From Caryophanales bacterium UBA1231 (GTDB taxonomy: Bacteria > Bacillota_I > Bacilli_A > ML615J-28 > CAG-313): a stretch of DNA of 5,843 nt. The position numbers and the translations under genes were made by a program. The stretch lies in NCBI GenBank assembly GCA_002309035.1, contig DBWT01000060.1, positions 1 through 5,843 on the forward strand, in the 5' to 3' direction. The notes beneath the pieces were generated by a model. That model saw nothing but the letters and a program-made list of their open reading frames with translations. It was not told the origin of the DNA and did not search any database. Shown here piece after piece: positions 1-5,843 of the stretch (position 1 is the first letter of the stretch; every line of letters starts with the position of its first letter).

Positions 1-970
1 ATTTATTATTCTATTAATCTATAATGGTGCTATATTTGTTAATGATGGTGTTTATTCTTCAGGTACAATTGTCGCATTATATAACTATATGGGACAAATC
101 TTAACTGAATTAATTAAGTTTACTAATTTAGTTATCTTAATTAATAAGAGTATTGTTTGTGCAAGAAGAATCAAGAAAGTATTAGATATTAAGCACGATG
201 ATGTCGCTAAAGAAAAAGAATATGTAGACAAACCTTTCATTTGTTACGAAAATGTCAACTTTAGATATCATAGTGATGCTTATGTTTTACAAAACATTAA
301 TTTTAATATAAACAAAGGTGAAGTTTTAGGAATCATTGGTCCAACAGCTTCTGGTAAAACAACATTAATTAATACATTACTTAAGTCTTATGAAATAAGT
401 GATGGTAATGTTTATTATAATAATTACAATTTAAATGCATACGAAGAACAAGAATTATTAGACTATATTTCACTAACTGATCAAAAGAATGCATTGTTTA
501 AAGGAACGATTCGTGACAATTTACTTATTAGTAATCCTAACGCAAGTGATACTGAATTAATTAATGCCTTGAAAGTTGCACAATGTGATAATTTCATTTT
601 AGATAAAGCTAATCCATTAGATTTAACAGTTGAACAAAATGGACGTAATTTTTCAGGTGGTCAAAGACAACGTTTAGTGATTGCTAGAACAATTACATCA
701 CACAAAGATGTTTTGATTTTTGATGATTCAACATCAGCTCTTGATTATTTAACAGATGCAAACTTTAGAAAAGCACTTAAAAATCTTGATTATCGACCAA
801 CTATTATCATTATTAGCCAAAGGGCTTCGACAATGATCGATGCTGATCGTATCTTAGTTTTAGATAAAGGTGAACAAGTTGGATTTGGAAATCATCGTGA
901 ATTACTTTCTTCTTGTCAACTTTATCAAGATATTTATTATTCTCAATTTGAAAAGGAGGATAATAAATAA
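1..970 (+). CDS. Heterodimeric ABC exporter, first subunit (degenerate-site half), 5'-truncated by window edge
   Basis: This is the C-terminal part of an ABC half-transporter: the last membrane helices plus the whole ATPase domain. The frame is open from base 2. The first 29 visible codons read like exporter transmembrane sequence, and the ATG at 89 has no ribosome site, so the true start lies outside the window. About 322 residues are visible against some 570-590 usual. Numbered from the codon at 89, I see Walker A GPTASGKT (84-91), Q-loop Q132, signature FSGGQ (188-192) and Walker B LIFDD (209-213). The residue after the Walker B Asp is Asp213 instead of the catalytic Glu, and the switch-loop His is Gln244 (ISQRAST). 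Both changes are known from the degenerate site of TM287/288-type heterodimers. The intact signature should complete the catalytic site of the partner encoded next. The role is ATP-driven export across the cytoplasmic membrane. The substrate (drug, lipid or peptide) cannot be told. Confidence 0.95.
   Translation, partial: FIILLIYNGAIFVNDGVYSSGTIVALYNYMGQILTELIKFTNLVILINKSIVCARRIKKVLDIKHDDVAKEKEYVDKPFICYENVNFRYHSDAYVLQNINFNINKGEVLGIIGPTASGKTTLINTLLKSYEISDGNVYYNNYNLNAYEEQELLDYISLTDQKNALFKGTIRDNLLISNPNASDTELINALKVAQCDNFILDKANPLDLTVEQNGRNFSGGQRQRLVIARTITSHKDVLIFDDSTSALDYLTDANFRKALKNLDYRPTIIIISQRASTMIDADRILVLDKGEQVGFGNHRELLSSCQLYQDIYYSQFEKEDNK
953..959 (+). promoter_or_regulatory. Ribosome binding site AAGGAGG for the second ABC subunit
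   Basis: A full AAGGAGG lies inside the last codons of the first ABC gene, ten bases before the ATG at 970. It fixes that start. The stop of the first gene and the start of the second share one base (TAATG), so translation of the two subunits is probably coupled, as suits a one-to-one heterodimer. Confidence 0.85.
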
Positions 971-2715
971 TGAAAAACTTTAGATTATTATTTAAACATA
1001 CTAAATATAAAACATTTATTGCTTATATTGTTTTAACTATTGTTCTTAATGCTTTATCAATTGGTTTAACAATCGTTTTACCATTCATTTTTGGTAAGAA
1101 CTTTAGTTTAATGAAAGAAAACACTAGCATTGATTTTAGTTTATTATTTAAATATTTGAATATTGCATTTATTGTTATTGTTGGAAATACTTTTTTACAA
1201 CTTATCATATGCCCTTTGAATAGTTTCTTATCATATCAATTGATGTATGAATTAAGAAAGAAGTTGTTTAAGAAACTTCAAGCAATGCCACTTAAATACT
1301 TAGATTCAACACCACATGGTAGTATCATAAGTACTTACATCAATGATGTTGAGCAAGTAGGTGATGGTTTATTACTAGTCTTGAATCAATTGATTAGTGG
1401 TATTTTAATGGTATTTGGAACTGTCTTTTTCATGTTCTATATTAACTGGTTTATTGGTTTATTTGTTGTTTTATTTACGCCTCTTTCGATTTTCTTTGCT
1501 AAATTCATTACAACAAGAACTTATCATTTCTTTAGAAAAGTGGCTTCGGAAAGAGCAAATGCTACAGCAAATATCGATGAATATATCGATAATATTAAAG
1601 TCATTAAACATGAAAATTATGGAGAAAAAGCATCACTAAAGTTTAAAGCGATTAATGATGAATTAGGTAATTACTCATTTAAAGCTGTATTTTATTCTTC
1701 ATGGGTTAATCCAGTAACACGTTTTATTAATAATATTATTTATGTTGTTACTATTTTAATAGGTTCATTATTTATTATTAATAAACCAATTGGACAAGCT
1801 CTTGATATTGGACTTTTGATTAGTTTACTTTCATATTCGGCTTATTATGCAAAACCATTTAATGAAATTACACAAGTGTTTAGTGAAATTCAAAATGCCT
1901 TTGCATCAAGTGAGAGAATCATAAATTTATTAGATGAAAAAGAAGAAGATAAATATTTAGAACAATTTAATATTGATCATCTAAGTGGTTCTGTTGATTT
2001 TAATCATGTTAATTTTTCATATACTGAAAAGCCATTGATTGAAGATTTGAATCTTCATATTAAGCAAGGAGATTGTGTTGCGATTGTTGGTTCAACTGGT
2101 GCTGGTAAAACTACTATCATTAATTTAATAATGCGTTTTTATTCAACACAAAGCGGAAATATTTGTATAGACAATTTTGATATTGAAACACTCAAAAAAG
2201 ATAGTTTTAGAAAGCAAATAGGTATGGTTCTTCAAGAAAGCTGGATTAAACATGCATCGATTAAAGATAATGTTTCCATAGGTAAACCTGATGCCACAAT
2301 GGATGTAATAATTGATGCTTGTAAGAAAGCTTATATTCACGATACAATCATGAAACTTGAAAATGGCTATGATACAATTATTAATGATTCAACAAGCCTT
2401 AGCCAAGGTGAAAAACAATTACTTTGTATTGCTAGAATAATGTTACTTAATCCTAAAATGTTGATTTTTGATGAAGCTACTTCGAATATTGATACACAAA
2501 CAGAAATCAAAATTCAAGAAAGCTTGAAAGATTTAATCAATAATCATACTAGTTTTATCGTTGCACATCGTTTGTCGACAATAAAAAATGCTGATTTAAT
2601 TATTGTTTTGGATCATGGAAACATTATTGAAAGTGGTAAACATGAAGAATTATTAGTAAAAAAAGGTCATTATTTTGAGATCTATAATGCTCAATTTGTG
2701 CAAAATAAAGAATAG
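970..2715 (+). CDS. Heterodimeric ABC exporter, second subunit (catalytic-site half)
   Basis: This is a complete 581-residue ABC half-transporter of normal length. About six membrane helices occupy residues 17-40, 61-83, 136-158, 159-180, 245-270 and 278-300. The ATPase domain runs from about 338 to the end. Motifs are Walker A GSTGAGKT (374-381), Q-loop Q422, signature LSQGE (477-481), Walker B LIFDE with Glu502, D-loop SNID, and switch His533 (VAHRLST). The signature departs from LSGGQ, as in the TM288 partner of TM287/288, while Glu and His are intact. By analogy with that family, its Walker motifs and the first subunit's signature form the active ATP site, and its own signature faces the degenerate one. 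The gene overlaps the upstream subunit by one base and ends in a terminator, so the two form the end of one operon. The family includes LmrCD, BmrCD and EfrAB multidrug exporters. The substrate here is unknown. Confidence 0.95.
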   Translation: MKNFRLLFKHTKYKTFIAYIVLTIVLNALSIGLTIVLPFIFGKNFSLMKENTSIDFSLLFKYLNIAFIVIVGNTFLQLIICPLNSFLSYQLMYELRKKLFKKLQAMPLKYLDSTPHGSIISTYINDVEQVGDGLLLVLNQLISGILMVFGTVFFMFYINWFIGLFVVLFTPLSIFFAKFITTRTYHFFRKVASERANATANIDEYIDNIKVIKHENYGEKASLKFKAINDELGNYSFKAVFYSSWVNPVTRFINNIIYVVTILIGSLFIINKPIGQALDIGLLISLLSYSAYYAKPFNEITQVFSEIQNAFASSERIINLLDEKEEDKYLEQFNIDHLSGSVDFNHVNFSYTEKPLIEDLNLHIKQGDCVAIVGSTGAGKTTIINLIMRFYSTQSGNICIDNFDIETLKKDSFRKQIGMVLQESWIKHASIKDNVSIGKPDATMDVIIDACKKAYIHDTIMKLENGYDTIINDSTSLSQGEKQLLCIARIMLLNPKMLIFDEATSNIDTQTEIKIQESLKDLINNHTSFIVAHRLSTIKNADLIIVLDHGNIIESGKHEELLVKKGHYFEIYNAQFVQNKE

Positions 2716-2752
2716 CAAATAATCGTATTTTTGATTATTTGCTTTTTTTTCT
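2714..2752 (+). terminator. Intrinsic terminator of the ABC exporter operon
   Basis: AGCAAATAATC (2714-2724) pairs perfectly with GATTATTTGCT (2733-2743) around an 8-base loop, and an unbroken run of eight Ts covers 2743-2750. The left arm begins within the TAG stop codon of the second ABC gene, so there is essentially no 3' untranslated spacer. The stem is AT-rich but fully paired, and the T run is long, so it should work efficiently and isolate the ABC genes from the genes downstream. Confidence 0.9.
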
Positions 2753-2791
2753 AAAAATAGGTACAAAAATGCGAAAAAAATTACTATTTTT

Positions 2792-2821
2792 AAAACATTA
2801 AATAAATAATTGTGATATAAT
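2792..2821 (+). promoter_or_regulatory. Extended -10 promoter for the six-helix membrane protein pair
   Basis: TGATATAAT (2813-2821) is a perfect extended -10 element (TG-N-TATAAT). The best -35 at allowed spacing is weak: AAAACA at 2792-2797, 18 bases upstream, matches TTGACA at three of six positions. The TG extension would compensate. Transcription would start near 2828 and give a leader of about 63 bases. An overlapping alternative is TTGTGA (2810-2815) with TATAGT (2834-2839) and 18-base spacing, which would start near 2846 and leave out most of the leader hairpin. The position just after the terminator and before the ribosome site supports a real promoter. Confidence 0.7.
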
Positions 2822-2830
2822 AATGTGAAT

Positions 2831-2859
2831 GTGTATAGTTGTGGACTATTACACTTTTT
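2831..2859 (+). promoter_or_regulatory. 5' leader hairpin followed by a T run (possible attenuator)
   Basis: GTGTA (2831-2835) pairs with TACAC (2850-2854) and TAGT (2836-2839) pairs with ACTA (2845-2848), with one bulged T at 2849 and a TGTGG loop. Five Ts follow directly (2855-2859). The form is that of a weak intrinsic terminator placed between the predicted transcription start and the ribosome site of the gene at 2891. It could attenuate transcription or protect the mRNA 5' end. No known riboswitch or T-box pattern is visible, and a hairpin this short in AT-rich DNA could be chance. Confidence 0.35.
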
Positions 2860-2876
2860 GATAACTTTTGATGATT

Positions 2877-2882
2877 AAGGAG
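2877..2882 (+). promoter_or_regulatory. Ribosome binding site AAGGAG for the gene at 2891
   Basis: AAGGAG stands eight bases before the ATG at 2891, an ideal spacing. It decides this start over the next in-frame ATG at 2921, which would remove the basic N-terminus ahead of the first membrane helix. Confidence 0.85.
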
Positions 2883-2890
2883 AAAGAGAA

Positions 2891-4354
2891 ATGCTAAATA
2901 CAAAAGGTCAAAAATGCAAGATGTTTTTGATTGGTTTATGTGCTCTTTTATTAGGTGCAGTAGTAATCATACCTTTTAAATCAATCTTCGCTTGCAAAAA
3001 TATTTTAGTAATAGAACTAATCGTTAAGATTGGGGTTATTCCAGTTCTAATGCTATTATTATCAATCTGTCCAAATAAATTAAAATATGCTCAAGTTAGT
3101 GGGTATAGAAATCAATCGAAAGTTGTTTCAGTGATGAGTTACTTCCCAACATTTATTTATGTTGTAACTGTTGCTGCTGAAGCGCTTTATTTACTAACAC
3201 AAGGTTATGTATTAAATGGTGGAGCTCCATTAGGATTATCTCCATGGAATATGTGGTTTGTAGCTTTAACATTATTCATTATTGCTGTAGTTACATTCTT
3301 CCACTTTATGCCTAAATTTGAAATGATGCTTGACGTAAAAGAACACGTTATTTTTGATATCGTTATTTTCGTTGTTCTTGTATGTTTTGGCGCATTATTA
3401 TACCTTGTATTAACTTCAACACATGATTTATTCTTAAGTGCTGGTGCTCAAGGAGATCCATTCTTATTAGCACTATACATTGTAGGTTTAATCTTCTTAG
3501 GTGTTGAATTACACAATGTTGCACAATTAGTTGCAAGAGATGAAGTTAATCTTCATGTTAAGTTTAACGATTTAGATGCATCTTCATATGTTTCAAGAAT
3601 GGCTGAATACAATCGTGCTTATAATGATATTATGGATGATTTCGAAGAATTCTTTGAAAACGAAGATGAAGAAGAATTAGATACTTTAGAAGAAGAAACT
3701 CCAGAAGAAGTTGAAGCTGAAGAGGTTGCAGAACCAGAACCTGAACCTGCACAAGAAGAAGCTTCTGAAGAATCTGAAGAAGATCGTGAAACATTAGAAC
3801 AAATTGAAAAACTTGAAGATGAAGTTGAAGAATTAAGACAAGCAAAAGAAGCTGAAGAAGCTCTTGAAGCACAAAAAGCTCTTGAAAGACAACAAGCTGC
3901 TCAAGAAGCACTAGAAAAAGCATTAAAGAACAAAGAAGAAATGCGTCCTACTTTTGCTGAATTAGTTGCTTATGCAAAATCATTAGAACAAGTAAGTTCA
4001 ATTGAAAACAAAGAAAAACAACAAGTTAAATTCTTTATTGGTAAGAAAGTATTCTTAATTTTAACTGATACTGAAAAAGATTATCGTATGCAATTCAATG
4101 TTAATCCTGCTAACGTTGTTGAATGGTGGCAAGAAAACACTGAAGTTAGACCACGTAGCAACAAAACTGATAATTGGTACAAGTTAACAAATAAAGGTAC
4201 ATTCACTAAAGAATTATTATTCGATATTATTTTACATGCCCGTGACTTTATGGTTCAACAAATTGCTGATGCCGAAGCACAAAAACAAGCAGCTAAAGAA
4301 GCTGCAAAGGCGGCTAGAGCTGCAGCACGGAAACAAGCAAAGGAACAAAAGTAG
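2891..4354 (+). CDS. Six-helix membrane protein with acidic linker and MmcQ/YjbR-like C-terminal domain (unnamed family)
   Basis: I do not recognise this as a named protein. Its 487 residues fall into four parts. (1) Six predicted membrane helices near 11-29, 37-59, 80-102, 121-140, 153-175 and 191-211. Positive loops after helices 2 and 4 place both ends in the cytoplasm. (2) An extremely acidic segment, 249-300, with 30 Asp/Glu in 52 residues and one basic residue, continuing into a charged likely coiled coil to about 350. (3) A compact domain, about 353-457, with FAELV, KKVFLILTD (385-393), KDYR, an Arg-Pro, then NWYKL (428-432) and NKG. The order and spacing resemble MmcQ/YjbR proteins of CyaY-like fold; this is a pattern match from memory, not a search. 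(4) An Ala/Lys/Arg-rich tail (461-487). No signal peptide is evident apart from the first helix. The next gene encodes a paralogue of the same layout 13 bases on, so the two products probably act together. The catalytic or transport role is unknown. Confidence 0.85.
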   Translation: MLNTKGQKCKMFLIGLCALLLGAVVIIPFKSIFACKNILVIELIVKIGVIPVLMLLLSICPNKLKYAQVSGYRNQSKVVSVMSYFPTFIYVVTVAAEALYLLTQGYVLNGGAPLGLSPWNMWFVALTLFIIAVVTFFHFMPKFEMMLDVKEHVIFDIVIFVVLVCFGALLYLVLTSTHDLFLSAGAQGDPFLLALYIVGLIFLGVELHNVAQLVARDEVNLHVKFNDLDASSYVSRMAEYNRAYNDIMDDFEEFFENEDEEELDTLEEETPEEVEAEEVAEPEPEPAQEEASEESEEDRETLEQIEKLEDEVEELRQAKEAEEALEAQKALERQQAAQEALEKALKNKEEMRPTFAELVAYAKSLEQVSSIENKEKQQVKFFIGKKVFLILTDTEKDYRMQFNVNPANVVEWWQENTEVRPRSNKTDNWYKLTNKGTFTKELLFDIILHARDFMVQQIADAEAQKQAAKEAAKAARAAARKQAKEQK

Positions 4355-4361
4355 GAGGTGA
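4353..4361 (+). promoter_or_regulatory. Ribosome binding site AGGAGGTGA overlapping the upstream stop codon
   Basis: AGGAGGTGA is a near-complete match to the 16S rRNA 3' end and shares two bases with the TAG stop (4352-4354) of the gene before it. Two ATG codons follow in a row, at 4368 and 4371. The first lies nine bases after AGGAGG, the second twelve, so 4368 is the better start. The overlap with the stop suggests translational coupling of the paralogue pair. Confidence 0.85.
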
Positions 4362-4367
4362 ACTAAT

Positions 4368-5843
4368 ATGATGACTAAAAAAGAAAAAATTCTTACTCTT
4401 GTGTTAAATATTATTTCACTAGCTTTAATACTAGCTGTAGTTGTTCCATTTGGAAAAGATAGCGTTTCTAATGGCGAAATCGTATTCAAATGCTTAATTG
4501 CTCCTATTATTGCATGTGTAATATTTGTTATTAATTCATACATTAAGTATGTTGTTGGTACTAAGAATTATAAGTATAATTCATTCTCAGCATATCTATC
4601 AATGTTTGGTTATGCTGTTGCATTATTAATGTATCTTGCATTAGTTTCTTTAAGAACTGGTAATGGTGTTGTTTATGCAACTAGTCCTTGGTTAGTTCTT
4701 ACATTCTGTGCAGTATTCGGTGCTGGTATCATTACTGTTTTAGGTATTATCATTCACCGTGTTGTTATCAGATTAGATACTAAAGAAAATATTTTCTTAG
4801 ACTTAGCACTATTTGTATTATTTATCGTTTTAACAGCAGTTTTAAAGAGTGTTTTATCAAAACATATTGGCGTTCAAATGAATTCTAATACTTTACAATT
4901 CATCGTTGTTCCTCTATTATTAGCTCTTGCTGTTGTAGCATTACTAGTATTCATTATGATGAACTTACTTCAATATAATGAAAAATTTGTTTATGCATCA
5001 CGTCAAGAATTAATCGATAAATGGAATGAAGGCCGTGAAGCTGTTTACAATGAAGCAAAAGATGACATTCTATTTAGCTTATATCTTTACACTAAAGAAC
5101 AACTTGGCATTTATGATGAATTAGACATTTGTGAATGTGACGAATGTAATGAAGAAGAATGCGAAGAATGTAAAGAATGTAAAGAACATGAAGAAGCTGA
5201 AGCTGCTCCTGAACAAGCTGCTGCAGAATCAGATGAAGAAAAAGCTTCTAATGAAGAAAATGAAAAACGTCTTGCTGAATTATTAAAAGAAAAAGAAGAA
5301 TTAACTGCTGTAGAAGAAGAACCAGTTGAAGTTGTTAAAGAAGAAATCGCTCCAAAAGAATTCGCTCCATTATTCAGTGAATTAGTTAAACTTGCTATGT
5401 CATTTGAAGGTGTTACTTACCAAGGTAATAGTGAAGGAACTAACTATCGTTTCACTTATAATAAGAAAGTATTCTTGATTTTAACTGATAATCCTAAAGA
5501 TTATCGTTTAACATTCTTAATGGATCTTCCTGAAGCTGCTGAATATTCTCAATTAATCGCTTTCGCAAAAGCAAAGAGTCCTAAAGGTGATTATTACTTT
5601 AAACTTGTTAATAAAGGTGAATTTGAACCTGAACAATTATTCACTATTATTAAGAATGCTTATGCAATGGTTGATATTCTTGCTGAACGTGCTCGTATTG
5701 CTAAAGAAGAAGAAAAAGCTCGTAAAGCTCAAGAACGTCTACAAGCAAAGATTGATGCTATGACACCTGAAGAAAGAGAAGCATACTATGCTCGTCTTGA
5801 AAAGAAACGTCTTGCTGAAGAAAAGAAAGCACAAAAATTAGCT
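4368..5843 (+). CDS. Six-helix membrane protein with Cys-rich acidic linker and MmcQ/YjbR-like domain, 3'-truncated by window edge
   Basis: The frame is open from ATG 4368 to the last base with no stop, giving 492 visible residues of an incomplete protein. It is a diverged paralogue of the gene before it. Predicted membrane helices lie near 8-28, 39-59, 72-96, 107-130, 142-163 and 177-200, with both ends cytoplasmic by the positive-inside rule. Shared marks are SPW (106-108), LDxKE (136-140) and an Asp eight residues after the LDxKE Asp, all at the same spacing as in the partner. The linker has six Cys and one His (C255, C257, C260, C265, C268, C271, H274), a likely metal or redox site that the partner lacks. 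A domain at about 331-438 repeats KKVFLILTD (366-374), KDYR and KLxNKGxF, and resembles MmcQ/YjbR proteins. From about 440 a Glu/Lys/Arg/Ala-rich helix, probably coiled coil, runs off the window. The gene is cotranscribed with the upstream paralogue. The function is unknown; a membrane-anchored sensor or scaffold is only a guess. Confidence 0.85.
   Translation, partial: MMTKKEKILTLVLNIISLALILAVVVPFGKDSVSNGEIVFKCLIAPIIACVIFVINSYIKYVVGTKNYKYNSFSAYLSMFGYAVALLMYLALVSLRTGNGVVYATSPWLVLTFCAVFGAGIITVLGIIIHRVVIRLDTKENIFLDLALFVLFIVLTAVLKSVLSKHIGVQMNSNTLQFIVVPLLLALAVVALLVFIMMNLLQYNEKFVYASRQELIDKWNEGREAVYNEAKDDILFSLYLYTKEQLGIYDELDICECDECNEEECEECKECKEHEEAEAAPEQAAAESDEEKASNEENEKRLAELLKEKEELTAVEEEPVEVVKEEIAPKEFAPLFSELVKLAMSFEGVTYQGNSEGTNYRFTYNKKVFLILTDNPKDYRLTFLMDLPEAAEYSQLIAFAKAKSPKGDYYFKLVNKGEFEPEQLFTIIKNAYAMVDILAERARIAKEEEKARKAQERLQAKIDAMTPEEREAYYARLEKKRLAEEKKAQKLA

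Noticed and set aside
89..91. ATG as the start of the first ABC gene
   Set aside because: The frame is open upstream to base 2, the upstream codons encode ABC membrane sequence, and no ribosome site precedes this ATG. It is an internal methionine.
2716..2890. Small gene or known riboswitch in the intergenic stretch
   Set aside because: No short frame with a ribosome site is present, and the leader of about 63 bases is too short and too unstructured for a known riboswitch class.
3640..3850. GAA-rich stretch as a tandem DNA repeat or microsatellite
   Set aside because: The codons are mostly GAA but are broken by many others with no fixed period. It is low-complexity coding sequence, not a clean repeat array.
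3630..3923. Reverse-strand reading frame of 97 codons, very Leu-rich
   Set aside because: It is the antisense shadow of the Glu-rich linker (GAA read as TTC and shifted frames give Leu/Phe). It has no ribosome site and lies inside a well-supported gene.
4232..4543. Reverse-strand reading frame of 103 codons across the junction of the paralogue genes
   Set aside because: It lies antisense to the end of one gene and the start of the next, both well supported with ribosome sites. Its composition mirrors their codons.
5130..5189. Reading the Cys cluster as a classic zinc finger or a ferredoxin
   Set aside because: The spacing C-x-C-x2-C-x4-C-x2-C-x2-C-x2-H fits neither a standard C2H2 finger nor the CxxCxxCxxxCP ferredoxin motif (no Pro follows), so only a general metal or redox role is proposed.
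1..5843. CRISPR array, tRNA, rRNA, insertion sequence or attachment site
   Set aside because: No regularly spaced direct repeats, tRNA-like cloverleaf, rRNA-like stretch, transposase frame or terminal inverted repeats were seen. Nearly all of the window is explained by four genes.

Overview
The window is an AT-rich stretch, roughly 30% G+C by eye, and every gene is on the + strand. Very strong Shine-Dalgarno sequences (AAGGAGG, AAGGAG, AGGAGGTGA) and heavy use of A/T-ending codons point to a low-GC Firmicute or Mollicutes relative. I counted ten in-frame TGG tryptophan codons and no in-frame TGA in about 5.6 kb of coding sequence. This argues against the Mycoplasma code, where TGA reads as Trp, and for the standard bacterial code, as in Bacilli, Erysipelotrichia, Acholeplasma or RF39-type lineages. 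The exact taxon cannot be fixed from this window.

Region 1 (1-2752) holds two overlapping ABC half-transporter genes. The first is cut by the left edge. Together they look like one heterodimeric type IV exporter of the LmrCD/BmrCD/TM287-TM288 kind. The first subunit has Asp for the catalytic Glu and Gln for the switch His. The second keeps Glu and His but has a degenerate signature (LSQGE). One ATP site should therefore be catalytic and the other degenerate. An 11-bp hairpin with an eight-T run, overlapping the second stop codon, ends this unit.

Region 2 (2716-2890) is a 175-bp intergenic stretch. It carries the terminator, a perfect extended -10 promoter element, and a short leader that can form a hairpin followed by five Ts. 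No gene is visible in it.

Region 3 (2891 to the right edge) holds two tightly coupled genes for proteins of a shared architecture that I do not recognise as a named system. Each has six predicted membrane helices, a charged low-complexity cytoplasmic linker, a globular domain of about 100 residues with a MmcQ/YjbR (CyaY-like) pattern, and a Lys/Ala/Glu-rich helical tail. They are diverged paralogues, with matching motifs at matching spacing in both the membrane and the C-terminal parts. The second has a cluster of six Cys and one His in 20 residues in its linker, absent from the first, which looks like a metal or redox site. This pair is the best candidate for an undescribed system. Nothing in the sequence ties its function to the ABC exporter, which the terminator and new promoter separate from it.
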